The notes under the pieces are model-generated. The model was not told the origin of the DNA and made no database searches. It saw only the letters and a program-made list of their open reading frames with translations. The translations under genes were made by a program, and so were the position numbers. DNA of 50,044 nt from the NCBI GenBank assembly GCA_019118905.1, contig DWYA01000052.1, forward strand, positions 1-50,044, read 5' to 3'. The DNA comes from Ruthenibacterium avium (lineage in GTDB: Bacteria; Bacillota; Clostridia; Oscillospirales; Ruminococcaceae). Positions 14,226 through 22,540 of the stretch are shown here, in pieces. Within the stretch, counting starts at the first letter, position 1. Each line of letters begins with the position of its first letter.

Positions 14226-15458
14226 ATGATGGCAAATGTGAACCTGATTCCCGTGCTGATTGGCGCAGATATGAACTGCTACTCCATGGCACGGGCTTTT
14301 CACGAGGCTTACGGCGTGGAAAGCTACGCCTTTGGCCGCTGGGCAATGGGCGACACCATGTACTCGCGCATTGTTCACTGCACTTATATTGAAAACATTG
14401 ATACCCCCAGCGTTTTGGTGGACACCGTCACGCGCTTTGCCGAAAGCCACGCGGACAAGACCTGCCTTGTTTTGGGCTGTACGGACGATTACGCCAGCCT
14501 TTTGATGGAAATTCAAAACGACCTGCCGAAAAACTGCATCGCGCCGTATATTTCCCCCGCTTTGCGCGATACTTTGGTATCAAAGGCCGATTTCTACGCC
14601 TTGTGCGACCAATATGACATTCCCTATCCGCGCACGTTCTGCGCCGAAAGCGCACTCGATGCCGCCGCTTTGAGCGAGGAAGCGCTGGGCTTTGCCTATC
14701 CGGTAATTGTCAAGCCGTCCTCCAGCATTTTGTACTGGAAGTACCCGTTTGACGGCATGAAAAAGGTGTACACCGCAAACACCCCGCAGGAGGCCGCCGA
14801 TATCCTTGCCAAAATTTATGCTTCGGGCTACCCGGACAAAATCATTTTGCAGGATATGATTCCCGGCGACGACAGCTACATGCGCGTTTTAACGGCGTAC
14901 TGCGACAAAAATGGCAAAGTGAAGCGCATGTGCCTTGGCCATGTGGGGCTGGAGGAACACACGCCGAAAGCGCTGGGCAATCACGCCGCCATTATTACCG
15001 AGTTCAACGAGCCGCTGATGCTTTGCCTGAAAAACTTTTTGGAAACCATCGGCTATACGGGCTTTGCCAATTTTGACATTAAGTTTGATACGCGCGACGG
15101 TTCTTATCGCGTGTTTGAAATCAATCTGCGGCAGGGACGCTCCAACTACTATGTAACCGGCGCGGGCATGAATTTGGCCGAGCTGGTGGTAAAAGACCGC
15201 GTGCTGGGCGAGGATTTGGGCGAATGCCAGCTTTATCGCGGCGAGCATTTCTGGCACAGTGTGCCGCGCGGCGTGGTTTACCGCTATGTGCGCAGCCCGG
15301 AATTTGTGCAAAAGGCACGCCGTTTGGCCGCCGAAGGCAAAGAGAGCTGCACCTTCCGCTACACGCCCGACCTGCGCTTTAATTGGAAGCGCACGGCCTA
15401 TTACCTCGTTCATATGCAGCGCTATTACAAAAAGTTTAAGACGTATTATTCCAAATAA
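14226..15458 (+). CDS. ATP-grasp carboxylate-amine ligase, D-aspartate ligase-like
   Basis: The 410-residue protein opens with LIPVLIGADMNCYSMARAFH, very like the start of Enterococcus faecium Aslfm as I recall it, and has ATP-grasp elements in order: PVIVKPSSSILYWKYPF, IILQDMIPGDDSYMRVL, and the metal-binding KFDTRDGSYRVFEINLRQGRSNYYV. Aslfm adds D-aspartate to the side chain of the third stem residue of peptidoglycan precursors. The two next genes encode an Asp/Glu racemase and an asparagine synthetase, which fits synthesis and amidation of that bridge. Either of two adjacent ATGs (14226 or 14229) may be used; AAAAAGGAG precedes them. Another amino-acid ligase role cannot be ruled out. It is the first gene of a long operon. 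Confidence 0.75.
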   Translation: MMANVNLIPVLIGADMNCYSMARAFHEAYGVESYAFGRWAMGDTMYSRIVHCTYIENIDTPSVLVDTVTRFAESHADKTCLVLGCTDDYASLLMEIQNDLPKNCIAPYISPALRDTLVSKADFYALCDQYDIPYPRTFCAESALDAAALSEEALGFAYPVIVKPSSSILYWKYPFDGMKKVYTANTPQEAADILAKIYASGYPDKIILQDMIPGDDSYMRVLTAYCDKNGKVKRMCLGHVGLEEHTPKALGNHAAIITEFNEPLMLCLKNFLETIGYTGFANFDIKFDTRDGSYRVFEINLRQGRSNYYVTGAGMNLAELVVKDRVLGEDLGECQLYRGEHFWHSVPRGVVYRYVRSPEFVQKARRLAAEGKESCTFRYTPDLRFNWKRTAYYLVHMQRYYKKFKTYYSK

Positions 15459-15494
15459 ATCAATTCCCAATCCCAAGGGCAAAGGAGGTGCGCT

Positions 15495-16205
15495 ATGCCG
15501 CAGACGCTTGGAATTTTGGGCGGGCTTGGGCCGATGGCAACGGTTTATTTTTACGATATGCTGGTGCGCCACACCAAAGCAACGTGCGACCAAGACCACT
15601 TGGACGTGATTATCAACTCGCGCGCTTCCACCCCTGACCGCACATCTTATATCTTAGGCCAAAGCACGGAAAACCCGTTTGACATCATGGCGCGCGATGC
15701 ACAGCGGCTGGTGACGTTCGGGGCAGACGTGCTGGCGATTCCGTGCAACACGGCGCATTATTTTTACGACAGGCTGAATGAGACCATCAGTGTGCCGATT
15801 CTGAACATGGTGGAGGAAACCGTGCTGGAGGCAAAAGCGCGCGGATGCTGCCGCGTGGGCATTTTAGCAACAAGCGGCACGGTGCAAACCGGCACCTATT
15901 CGCGCATGTGCGAACGCCACGGGCTGGAGTTTGTCTGCCCGGACGAATCCCACCAGCAAGACCTGATGAATGTGATTTACGGCGACATCAAGCAGGGAAA
16001 GCGCCCCGATATGGCGCGCTTTTTTGCCGTGGCCGACAGCTTGAAGCGTCAGGGCTGCACCCGCATGATTTTGGGATGCACAGAGCTTTCCATTATCAAA
16101 AAAGACGAGCAGCTGGACGCATTTTATATTGATTCGATGTCCGTTTTGGCGAAAAACGCCATCACCACCTTTGGGCGCACCCCCATTGGCTTTGAAAAGG
16201 AGTAA
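15495..16205 (+). CDS. Aspartate/glutamate racemase family protein
   Basis: The 236-residue protein belongs to the PLP-independent Asp/Glu racemase family. The start has LGILGGLGPMATVYFYDML, and the two catalytic cysteines are seen in AIPCNTAHYF (Cys84) and MILGCTELSI (Cys195). The LGGLGPMAT start is typical of aspartate racemases more than of MurI glutamate racemases. It would supply D-aspartate in the cytoplasm. It begins 36 bases after the ATP-grasp ligase and ends 5 bases before asnB, so the three are one operon. The pairing of a D-Asp ligase with an aspartate racemase is known from enterococci. Confidence 0.87.
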   Translation: MPQTLGILGGLGPMATVYFYDMLVRHTKATCDQDHLDVIINSRASTPDRTSYILGQSTENPFDIMARDAQRLVTFGADVLAIPCNTAHYFYDRLNETISVPILNMVEETVLEAKARGCCRVGILATSGTVQTGTYSRMCERHGLEFVCPDESHQQDLMNVIYGDIKQGKRPDMARFFAVADSLKRQGCTRMILGCTELSIIKKDEQLDAFYIDSMSVLAKNAITTFGRTPIGFEKE

Positions 16206-16210
16206 CCCGC

Positions 16211-18049
16211 ATGTGTGGATTTGTAGGCTTTACCTCGAAAATCAACTCGAAAGAAACGGTTTTGCAGCGCATGATGGAGCGCATGATACACCGCGGCCCC
16301 GATATGGGCGGCCAATATGTGACGGATGACATCGCCATGGGCTTTCGCCGCCTGTCCATTCTGGATTTGAGCGAAGCGGGCGCACAGCCCATGCAAAGCG
16401 AGGACGGGCGCGTTGTCGTGACGTTCAACGGCGAAATCTACAACTTTTTGGAGCTTCGGCGCGAGCTGGAGCAAAAAGGGCATACGTTCCACTGCGGGGC
16501 GGATACCGAGGTTCTCGTACACGGCTATGAGGAGTGGGGCGAGGAGCTGGTACACCGTCTGCGCGGCATGTACGGCTTTGTCATTTGGGATACCGAAAAG
16601 AAAACGCTGTTTGGTGCGCGCGATATTTTCGGCATTAAGCCGTTTTACTACTGCCCGCTTTCCGACGGCAGTCTTTTGTATGCCAGCGAAATCAAGTGCT
16701 TTTTAGACCATCCGCTCTTTCAAAAAGCGGTGAACAAAAACGCTTTGCGCCCCTATTTAACCTTGCAGTATTCCGCCACGGAAGAAACCTTCTTCCAAGG
16801 CGTTTACAAGCTGCCCGCCGCGCACTGCTTTGTGTGGAAAAACGGCAAAATGGACGTGCGCCGCTATTGGGACTGCCGTTTTGAACCGCGCGAAACCGAT
16901 TTTGAAAGCTGCTGCGACAAGCTGGATGCGGCGGTGCATGAGTCGGTGGCGGCACACCGCATTGCCGACGTAAAAGTAGGCGCGTTTTTGTCCGGCGGCA
17001 TTGACTCGAGCTACATTGCCGCGTGCTTAATGCCGGACAACACGTTCAGTGTCGGCTTTGACCAAAACAAGTTCAACGAGACGAATTATGCCGCCGAGCT
17101 GAGCGGCAAGCTGGGCATTCGCAACTATCGTGAGCTTTTGACGGCGGACCAGTGCTTTGAGGCCTTCCCCGACATTCAGTATCACATGGACGAACCGCAG
17201 TCGAACCCGTCGAGCGTTCCGCTTTACTTCCTGGCGAAGCTGGCGCGCGAGCATGTTACGGTGGTTTTGTCCGGCGAGGGTGCAGACGAAATTTTTGCCG
17301 GGTATGAATGGTATGCCGACACTCCGGCGATGGAAAAGTTTAAAAAGCGCGTGCCGCTCTCCGTGCGCCGCACCATGGCATCGGCGGCAAAAAAGATGCC
17401 CTACTTTAAGGGCAAGCACTTTTTGATGAAATGCGCCGAGCGCCCCGAGGACTGGTTCTATGGACAGGCGATGGTGTTTGAAGACGAAGAAGCGCTTGCC
17501 GTGTTGAAGCCGGACTGCCGCGGCGGTGCTTCGGCACACGAGCTGGCAGCGGCAGTATACAAGCGTGTCGAAGGCGCGGACGAGCTGACGAAAAAGCAGT
17601 ATCTTGACCTCAACATGTGGCAGCCGGGCGATATTTTGCTGAAAGCCGACAAAATGTGCATGGCACACAGCTTGGAGCTGCGCGTGCCGTTTTTGGATAA
17701 ACAGGTAATGACCTTTGCCGAGGGCATTCCCCCGCAGTTCCGCGTGCAGGGACAGACGACGAAAGCCGCGCTTCGCCATGCGTCGAACAAAACGCTGCCC
17801 GACGAGTGGGCCAACCGCCCCAAAAAGGGCTTCCCTGTCCCCATTCGCTTCTGGCTGCGCGAAGAAAAGTATTATAACATCGTCAAGGAATACTTCACCG
17901 CAAGCTATGCCGCCGAATTTTTCGACACCGCACAGCTGATGCGTTTGCTGGACGACCATTTCCACGAAAAAGCATCGAACCAGCGCAAAATCTGGACGGT
18001 GTTCACGTTCCTTGTTTGGTACAAGCGCTTTTTTGTTGACGAGCGCTGA
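16211..18049 (+). CDS. asnB: Glutamine-hydrolysing asparagine synthetase (AsnB/AsnH-like amidotransferase)
   Basis: The 612-residue protein has both domains of the family. The N-terminal glutaminase begins MCGFVGFTSK with the nucleophile Cys2 directly after the start Met, followed by MIHRGPDMGG and VTFNGEIYNF. The synthetase domain has the PP-loop FLSGGIDSSYIA, then VLSGEGADEIFAGYEW. It makes an amide from a carboxylate using glutamine and ATP through an adenylate. Standard AsnB makes free L-asparagine; Lactococcus AsnH amidates the D-Asp side chain in peptidoglycan precursors. The ligase and racemase just upstream favour a similar role, but free asparagine synthesis remains possible. The spacing to the racemase is 5 bases. 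Confidence 0.88.
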   Translation: MCGFVGFTSKINSKETVLQRMMERMIHRGPDMGGQYVTDDIAMGFRRLSILDLSEAGAQPMQSEDGRVVVTFNGEIYNFLELRRELEQKGHTFHCGADTEVLVHGYEEWGEELVHRLRGMYGFVIWDTEKKTLFGARDIFGIKPFYYCPLSDGSLLYASEIKCFLDHPLFQKAVNKNALRPYLTLQYSATEETFFQGVYKLPAAHCFVWKNGKMDVRRYWDCRFEPRETDFESCCDKLDAAVHESVAAHRIADVKVGAFLSGGIDSSYIAACLMPDNTFSVGFDQNKFNETNYAAELSGKLGIRNYRELLTADQCFEAFPDIQYHMDEPQSNPSSVPLYFLAKLAREHVTVVLSGEGADEIFAGYEWYADTPAMEKFKKRVPLSVRRTMASAAKKMPYFKGKHFLMKCAERPEDWFYGQAMVFEDEEALAVLKPDCRGGASAHELAAAVYKRVEGADELTKKQYLDLNMWQPGDILLKADKMCMAHSLELRVPFLDKQVMTFAEGIPPQFRVQGQTTKAALRHASNKTLPDEWANRPKKGFPVPIRFWLREEKYYNIVKEYFTASYAAEFFDTAQLMRLLDDHFHEKASNQRKIWTVFTFLVWYKRFFVDER

Positions 18050-18078
18050 ACCTATGCGCATGTTTCAAGGGAGGGTTT

Positions 18079-19197
18079 ATGGAAAAGAAACATCCTTTTC
18101 AAAAGGCCATGCGCCATGTCATCGCTATTTTGATTGGGGCGGTGCTGGGCTTTGGCATCGGTTTCGGCATTTCAGCGGCACTGAATGAAATGAAGATGTG
18201 TATTTCGCTGCCGATCTATGTAGGTATGGTGCTTTGGCTGTACGTCACTGTACTGCTTGCCATTTGGCTGCACGAAGCGGGGCATCTTGTATGCGGGCTG
18301 TTATCGGGCTACCGCTTTGCCTCGTACCGGGCGGGGCGCTTGATGCTGTACCGCAAGGAAGGGCGTATGCGCATTGGGTTTTACCATGTCCCCGGCACGG
18401 GCGGCCAATGCCTGATGGTTCCGCAAACCGAACAGGGTGAACCCTACCCCTTTGTGCTGTACAATGCGGGCGGCGTGCTGGCCAACGCGCTGGGCGCCAT
18501 AGCGCTGGCAGGGGCAGGGCTTGCGGTTTCCCAGCCGTTTCTTCGGCTGATGCTGCTGGTGGCCGCCGCCATACAGGTAATCATGGGGATTCCCAACCTT
18601 CTTTCGCTGAAAACCATTCCCACCGACGGCCAAAACATTCGCAACATGCGTAAAAACGAAGCGCAGCGCATTGCCTTCTGGCGCATGTTACATATTTACG
18701 AAGCATGTTTAAACGCCGTGCCGCTGCGCGAGCAGCCGTCCGATTGGTTTGACGATACCCCGCCGGGCGAAGGCGACGACCCGCTGACGCTTTCCATCAA
18801 GGCATCTTCTGCGCTTCGCCTGACGGACGAAGGCCGCTTTGATGAAGCCGCCGCCTTATACCGCGCACTGCTGGCAGATGGCCGCATGGCGCAGACACAG
18901 CGCAATGAATGCGCGTGTGAGCTGCTGCTGTTATTGTGTGCCACCGAGGGCGCGAGCGAGGAAACCGCCGCGCTGGAAACAAAAGAGCTGCGCCGGTATA
19001 TTGCCGCCACGAAGGGTTCTTTGTCGCGTGCGGCGCTGGTGCTGGTACAGACGTTCTCCAGCGGCGACGCTGCCGCCGTGGAAAAGGCGGAACGCTTCTG
19101 GCAGGCAAGGCTTCAACATTATCCCATTGAAGGAGAGCGCTCTTGTTACGAAATCCTTGTGCAGTGTGCCAAAACCCGGCACGCCGCCGCAAAATAA
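18079..19197 (+). CDS. M50-like membrane metalloprotease with cytoplasmic C-terminal region
   Basis: This 372-residue protein has a short basic start, about four membrane segments in residues 12-185, and a soluble C-terminal half. The second membrane segment carries WLHEAGHLVCGLLSGY, with the zinc motif HEAGH at residues 65-69, and a later segment has YNAGGVLANALGAIAL, matching the second conserved motif of site-2 proteases. Residues 230-370 are helical and alanine-rich, like tetratricopeptide-type repeats. M50 proteases cut membrane proteins in signalling. It is 29 bases after asnB and 42 before metG, so it belongs to the cell-wall operon by position; its substrate is unknown. Confidence 0.75.
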   Translation: MEKKHPFQKAMRHVIAILIGAVLGFGIGFGISAALNEMKMCISLPIYVGMVLWLYVTVLLAIWLHEAGHLVCGLLSGYRFASYRAGRLMLYRKEGRMRIGFYHVPGTGGQCLMVPQTEQGEPYPFVLYNAGGVLANALGAIALAGAGLAVSQPFLRLMLLVAAAIQVIMGIPNLLSLKTIPTDGQNIRNMRKNEAQRIAFWRMLHIYEACLNAVPLREQPSDWFDDTPPGEGDDPLTLSIKASSALRLTDEGRFDEAAALYRALLADGRMAQTQRNECACELLLLLCATEGASEETAALETKELRRYIAATKGSLSRAALVLVQTFSSGDAAAVEKAERFWQARLQHYPIEGERSCYEILVQCAKTRHAAAK

Positions 19198-19239
19198 ACA
19201 CGGGTCTCATTTGCCCGTTTTCAGAAAGGACGTTTTGTC

Positions 19240-21207
19240 ATGGACAAAAAAACTTATTACATTACCACGCCGATTTACTACCCCAGCGCCAAGCTGCACA
19301 TCGGCCACAGCTACACCACCGTGGCGTGCGACGCTTTGGCACGCTATAAGCGGATGCAGGGCTTTGACGTGATGTTTCTGACGGGTACCGATGAACACGG
19401 CCAGAAAATTGCCGACAAAGCCGCCGAGGCGGGCGTGACCCCGAAGGAGTATGTCGATAACATTGTCGAAGGGCCGGGCGGCGTGAAAGACCTGTGGAAA
19501 CTGATGGATATTTCGCTGGACCGCTTTATCCGCACCACGGACGACTACCACATGGAAAGCTGCCAAAAGATTTTCCAGCGCCTGTATGACCAAGGCGATA
19601 TTTACAAAAGCGTATATGAAGGCCACTACTGCAAGCCGTGCGAAAGCTTTTGGACCGACAGCCAGCTGGTGGACGGCAAATGCCCTGACTGTGGCCGCGA
19701 GGTGACTCACGCACAGGAGGAAGCCTACTTCTTTAAAACCAGCAAGTATGCCGACCGCCTTTTGAAGCTGTACGAGGATGTGCCGAACTTCATCCAGCCC
19801 GAAAGCCGCAAAAACGAGATGATTTCCTTCATCAAGCAGGGCTTGCAGGATACCTGCGTTTCCCGTACTTCCGTCAAGTGGGGCATCCCCGTTCCGTTTG
19901 ACCCGGCACACACGATGTATGTGTGGGTGGACGCGCTTTCTAACTACATCACGGCGCTGGGCTATGAGAACAGCCGCTATGACGACTACGCCAAGTACTG
20001 GCCCGCGGACATCCACATGGTGGGCAAGGAGATTCTGCGCTTCCACACCATTTTGTGGCCCGCCATGCTGATGGCGCTCGACCTGCCGCTTCCTAAGCGC
20101 GTGTTCGGCCACGGCTGGCTGCTGTTAGAGGGCGGCAAAATGTCGAAATCCAAGGGCAATGTGGTTGACCCTGTCGTGCTGTGCGACCGCTATACCACCG
20201 ACGCCATCCGTTATTTCCTTTTGCGTGAAATTCCGTTTGGCAATGACGGCGTATTCTCCAACGAAGCGCTGATTACCCGCATTAACAGCGACCTTGCCAA
20301 CGACCTCGGCAACCTGCTGTCCCGCACGGTAGCCATGGTGGAGAAATACTTCGGCGGCACCCTGCTCACCGAACGCGCCGAGGGCGAGTTTGACGCAGAG
20401 CTGACAGAAGTTGTAAAAAACATGCCCACACAGGTAACCAAAGCGATGGATGACCTGCTGTTGCCCCAGGCGCTGGCAGAGATTTTCAAGGGCATTCAGC
20501 GCGCCAACAAATACATTGACGAAACGGCGCCGTGGGTGCTGGCAAAAGACGAAGCCAACCGCCCGCGCTTGGCCGGTGTACTGTACAATTTGTGCGAAAC
20601 GCTGCGCTTTGCCGCCACACTGCTTCAGCCGTTTATGCCGTCCACTGCACCGAAAATTGCCGAGCAGCTGGGCCTTGCCGGCATGACGCTTTCTTATGAC
20701 AGCCTCGAATACGGCAAAGTGTCCACTTACACGGTGTGCAAGGGCGAGGCGCTGTTCCCGCGCATTGACGTGCAGAAAGAGCTGGAGGAGCTGGCGAAGG
20801 CACAAGCTGCCGCGCAGCCGAAAGCCGAGCCGAAGGCAGAAACCGCCCCCGAAGGCGCGCCGCTGGAGCATTTGCCGGAAATTACGATTGACGACTTTGC
20901 CAAGTGCGAGCTGCGCGCGGCGAAGGTGCTTTCGTGCGAAGCGATTGCCGAATCGAAAAAGCTGCTCAAGCTGACTTTGTTTGACGGCGAGCGCGAGCGC
21001 ACCATTCTTTCCGGCATTGCAAAATGGTATGCGCCCGAGGACTTGATTGGCAAAACGGTTGCCATTGTGGCAAACCTTGCCCCGCGCCCCATGATGAAGG
21101 GCAAATATGTCAGCGAAGGCATGGTGATGGCAGCGGATATGCCGGACGGCGGCGCTTCGGTGATTTTCTTCCCGGACAGCGTCAAGCCGGGTTCGCTCAT
21201 TCATTAA
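19240..21207 (+). CDS. metG: Methionyl-tRNA synthetase with C-terminal tRNA-binding domain
   Basis: The 655-residue enzyme charges tRNA-Met. Visible motifs are KLHIGHSYT (HIGH, residues 20-23), a zinc knuckle of the CxxC type (CKPC and CPDC, roughly residues 130-150), WVDALSNYITALGY, and GGKMSKSKGN (KMSKS, near residue 300). Residues from about 545 form an EMAP-II-like tRNA-binding domain (ITIDDFAKCELRAAKVLSCE, ending PDSVKPGSLIH), joined by an Ala/Lys/Glu/Pro-rich linker. The length and domain order fit clostridial MetG. No T-box leader is seen; it follows the M50-like gene by 42 bases with AGAAAGGA before the start. Confidence 0.95.
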   Translation: MDKKTYYITTPIYYPSAKLHIGHSYTTVACDALARYKRMQGFDVMFLTGTDEHGQKIADKAAEAGVTPKEYVDNIVEGPGGVKDLWKLMDISLDRFIRTTDDYHMESCQKIFQRLYDQGDIYKSVYEGHYCKPCESFWTDSQLVDGKCPDCGREVTHAQEEAYFFKTSKYADRLLKLYEDVPNFIQPESRKNEMISFIKQGLQDTCVSRTSVKWGIPVPFDPAHTMYVWVDALSNYITALGYENSRYDDYAKYWPADIHMVGKEILRFHTILWPAMLMALDLPLPKRVFGHGWLLLEGGKMSKSKGNVVDPVVLCDRYTTDAIRYFLLREIPFGNDGVFSNEALITRINSDLANDLGNLLSRTVAMVEKYFGGTLLTERAEGEFDAELTEVVKNMPTQVTKAMDDLLLPQALAEIFKGIQRANKYIDETAPWVLAKDEANRPRLAGVLYNLCETLRFAATLLQPFMPSTAPKIAEQLGLAGMTLSYDSLEYGKVSTYTVCKGEALFPRIDVQKELEELAKAQAAAQPKAEPKAETAPEGAPLEHLPEITIDDFAKCELRAAKVLSCEAIAESKKLLKLTLFDGERERTILSGIAKWYAPEDLIGKTVAIVANLAPRPMMKGKYVSEGMVMAADMPDGGASVIFFPDSVKPGSLIH

Positions 21208-21216
21208 GGAGCCAAT

Positions 21217-22002
21217 ATGATTTTTGACACCCATAGCCATTATACCTCCCGCCAATTTGACGCCGACCGCGCCGCGCTTTTGGACAGCCTGCCCGCGCAG
21301 GGGGTTTGCGGCGTGGTGGACTGCGGCACCGATTACGCTACCACCTTGAAAAGCTTGGAGCTGGCGCGGCAGTACCCATGGTTTTACACAGCGGCAGGCA
21401 TTCATCCCGAAAGCTTGATTGAGGAGGACGCCTCCACCAATACCCAGTTCGGCGGCGATTGGCGCGCGGAGCTGGCGCAGCTGGAAATGCTTTTGAGCGA
21501 CCCGCGCGTGGTTGCCGTGGGCGAGTGCGGGCTGGACTACCACTGGCCTGTGCCGAAAGACGCACAGCTAGAAATGTTTGAAGCGCATTTGGCGCTGGCG
21601 AAGAAGCACGACATGCCCGTTTTGGTGCATGACCGCGAGGCTCACGCCGACACCTATGCACTGCTGGCACAGTACCGCCCCAAAGGAATTGTACACTGCT
21701 TTTCAGGCAGTGCGCCCGATGCCGTGCGGCTTGCCCAGCAGGGCATGTACATCGGCTTCGGCGGCGTTTTGACATTTGCCAATGCGCGCAAAACGGTGGA
21801 AGCCGCCGCGGCGCTGCCGCTGGAGCGCATTGTGCTGGAAACGGACTGCCCTTATATGGCGCCCGTGCCGTTCCGCGGCAAGCGCTGTGACTCCGGCATG
21901 ATTCTTTATATGGCACAAAAGCTTTCAGAAATCCACCAAAAACCAGTGGAAGAAGTTCTTTCTGTCACGGAGCAAAACGCACGCACACTGTTTCGTGTGT
22001 GA
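21217..22002 (+). CDS. tatD: TatD family metal-dependent DNase
   Basis: The 261-residue protein has the TatD TIM-barrel metal ligands: MIFDTHSHYTS, TAAGIHPESL, AVGECGLDYHW, MPVLVHDREAHADTY, GIVHCFSGSAPDA and VLETDCPYMAPVPFRG. TatD proteins are 3'-5' exonucleases or deoxyribonucleases in the cytoplasm. The gene starts 9 bases after metG with AAGGAG in between, an arrangement common in Firmicutes. About 100 bases after it stands a bidirectional terminator. Confidence 0.95.
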   Translation: MIFDTHSHYTSRQFDADRAALLDSLPAQGVCGVVDCGTDYATTLKSLELARQYPWFYTAAGIHPESLIEEDASTNTQFGGDWRAELAQLEMLLSDPRVVAVGECGLDYHWPVPKDAQLEMFEAHLALAKKHDMPVLVHDREAHADTYALLAQYRPKGIVHCFSGSAPDAVRLAQQGMYIGFGGVLTFANARKTVEAAAALPLERIVLETDCPYMAPVPFRGKRCDSGMILYMAQKLSEIHQKPVEEVLSVTEQNARTLFRV

Positions 22003-22021
22003 CAAAACGGCGTTAAGCTTT

Positions 22022-22071
22022 TCCCTTTTTCCGTCGGCTCCCACCGTTCCGGTACAGCAAGGAAAAAGGGA
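22022..22071. other. Inverted repeat downstream of tatD
   Basis: TCCCTTTTTCC (22022-22032) and GGAAAAAGGGA (22061-22071) are perfect 11-base complements around a 28-base loop. It has no T-tract; the function is not clear. Confidence 0.4.
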
Positions 22072-22106
22072 CTATCGAAACATATTACCCTGAAAAAGCA
22101 CCATAG

Positions 22107-22151
22107 AAAAGGCCGGTTATTTTGGGTTTCACTCAAAATAACCGGCCTTTT
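22107..22151. terminator. Bidirectional terminator between tatD and merR
   Basis: An 18-base arm (AAAAGGCCGGTTATTTTG) pairs perfectly with 22134-22151 around a 9-base loop, with A and T tails on the two sides. It separates two convergent genes. Confidence 0.9.
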
Positions 22152-22190
22152 AAAATCCAAAATTTTTTTACTAAACCTGCCGCTGCAATT

Positions 22191-22460
22191 TTATTTTTCA
22201 GCAGTCTGTCTTAAAATCGCCTTAATTTCCGGTATGGATTTCCCGGATTGACGCAAGCTTTTAATCCTTTCAAGCTGTGCGATACCCTGCTCCCTTTTAT
22301 ATCGACGTGTTAAATTTTCCTGCGCTTGCTCAAAAGGCAGCATTCCTTGTTCTGTGTAATATTTCAATGTGCTGTATCGCACCTGCGTCAATCGCACCAG
22401 TTCACCAATCGTTACATATTCACAGTGAGCTATAACCTCAATACTTCTTTGCCTTGACAT
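22191..22460 (-). CDS. Small MerR-type DNA-binding protein
   Basis: The 89-residue protein contains little more than a MerR winged helix-turn-helix: YVTIGELVRLTQVRYSTLKYYTEQGML and RRYKREQGIAQLERIKSLRQSGKSIPEIKAIL. It lacks the long dimerisation helix and effector domain of full MerR proteins, and has no metal-binding cysteines. GGAG lies 9 bases before the ATG. It follows the histidine kinase by 80 bases on the same strand and could be part of that transcript. Base composition appears more AT-rich than in neighbours, which may indicate separate origin. The target is unknown. Confidence 0.75.
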   Translation of the reverse strand: MSRQRSIEVIAHCEYVTIGELVRLTQVRYSTLKYYTEQGMLPFEQAQENLTRRYKREQGIAQLERIKSLRQSGKSIPEIKAILRQTAEK

Positions 22461-22540
22461 TGCTCATCGCTCCGTTACATGCTGGAAAAGACTGCCGGAA
22501 CGCTTGATTGCAGCGCCGTTTTGTACAGGCTTTGTTTGGG

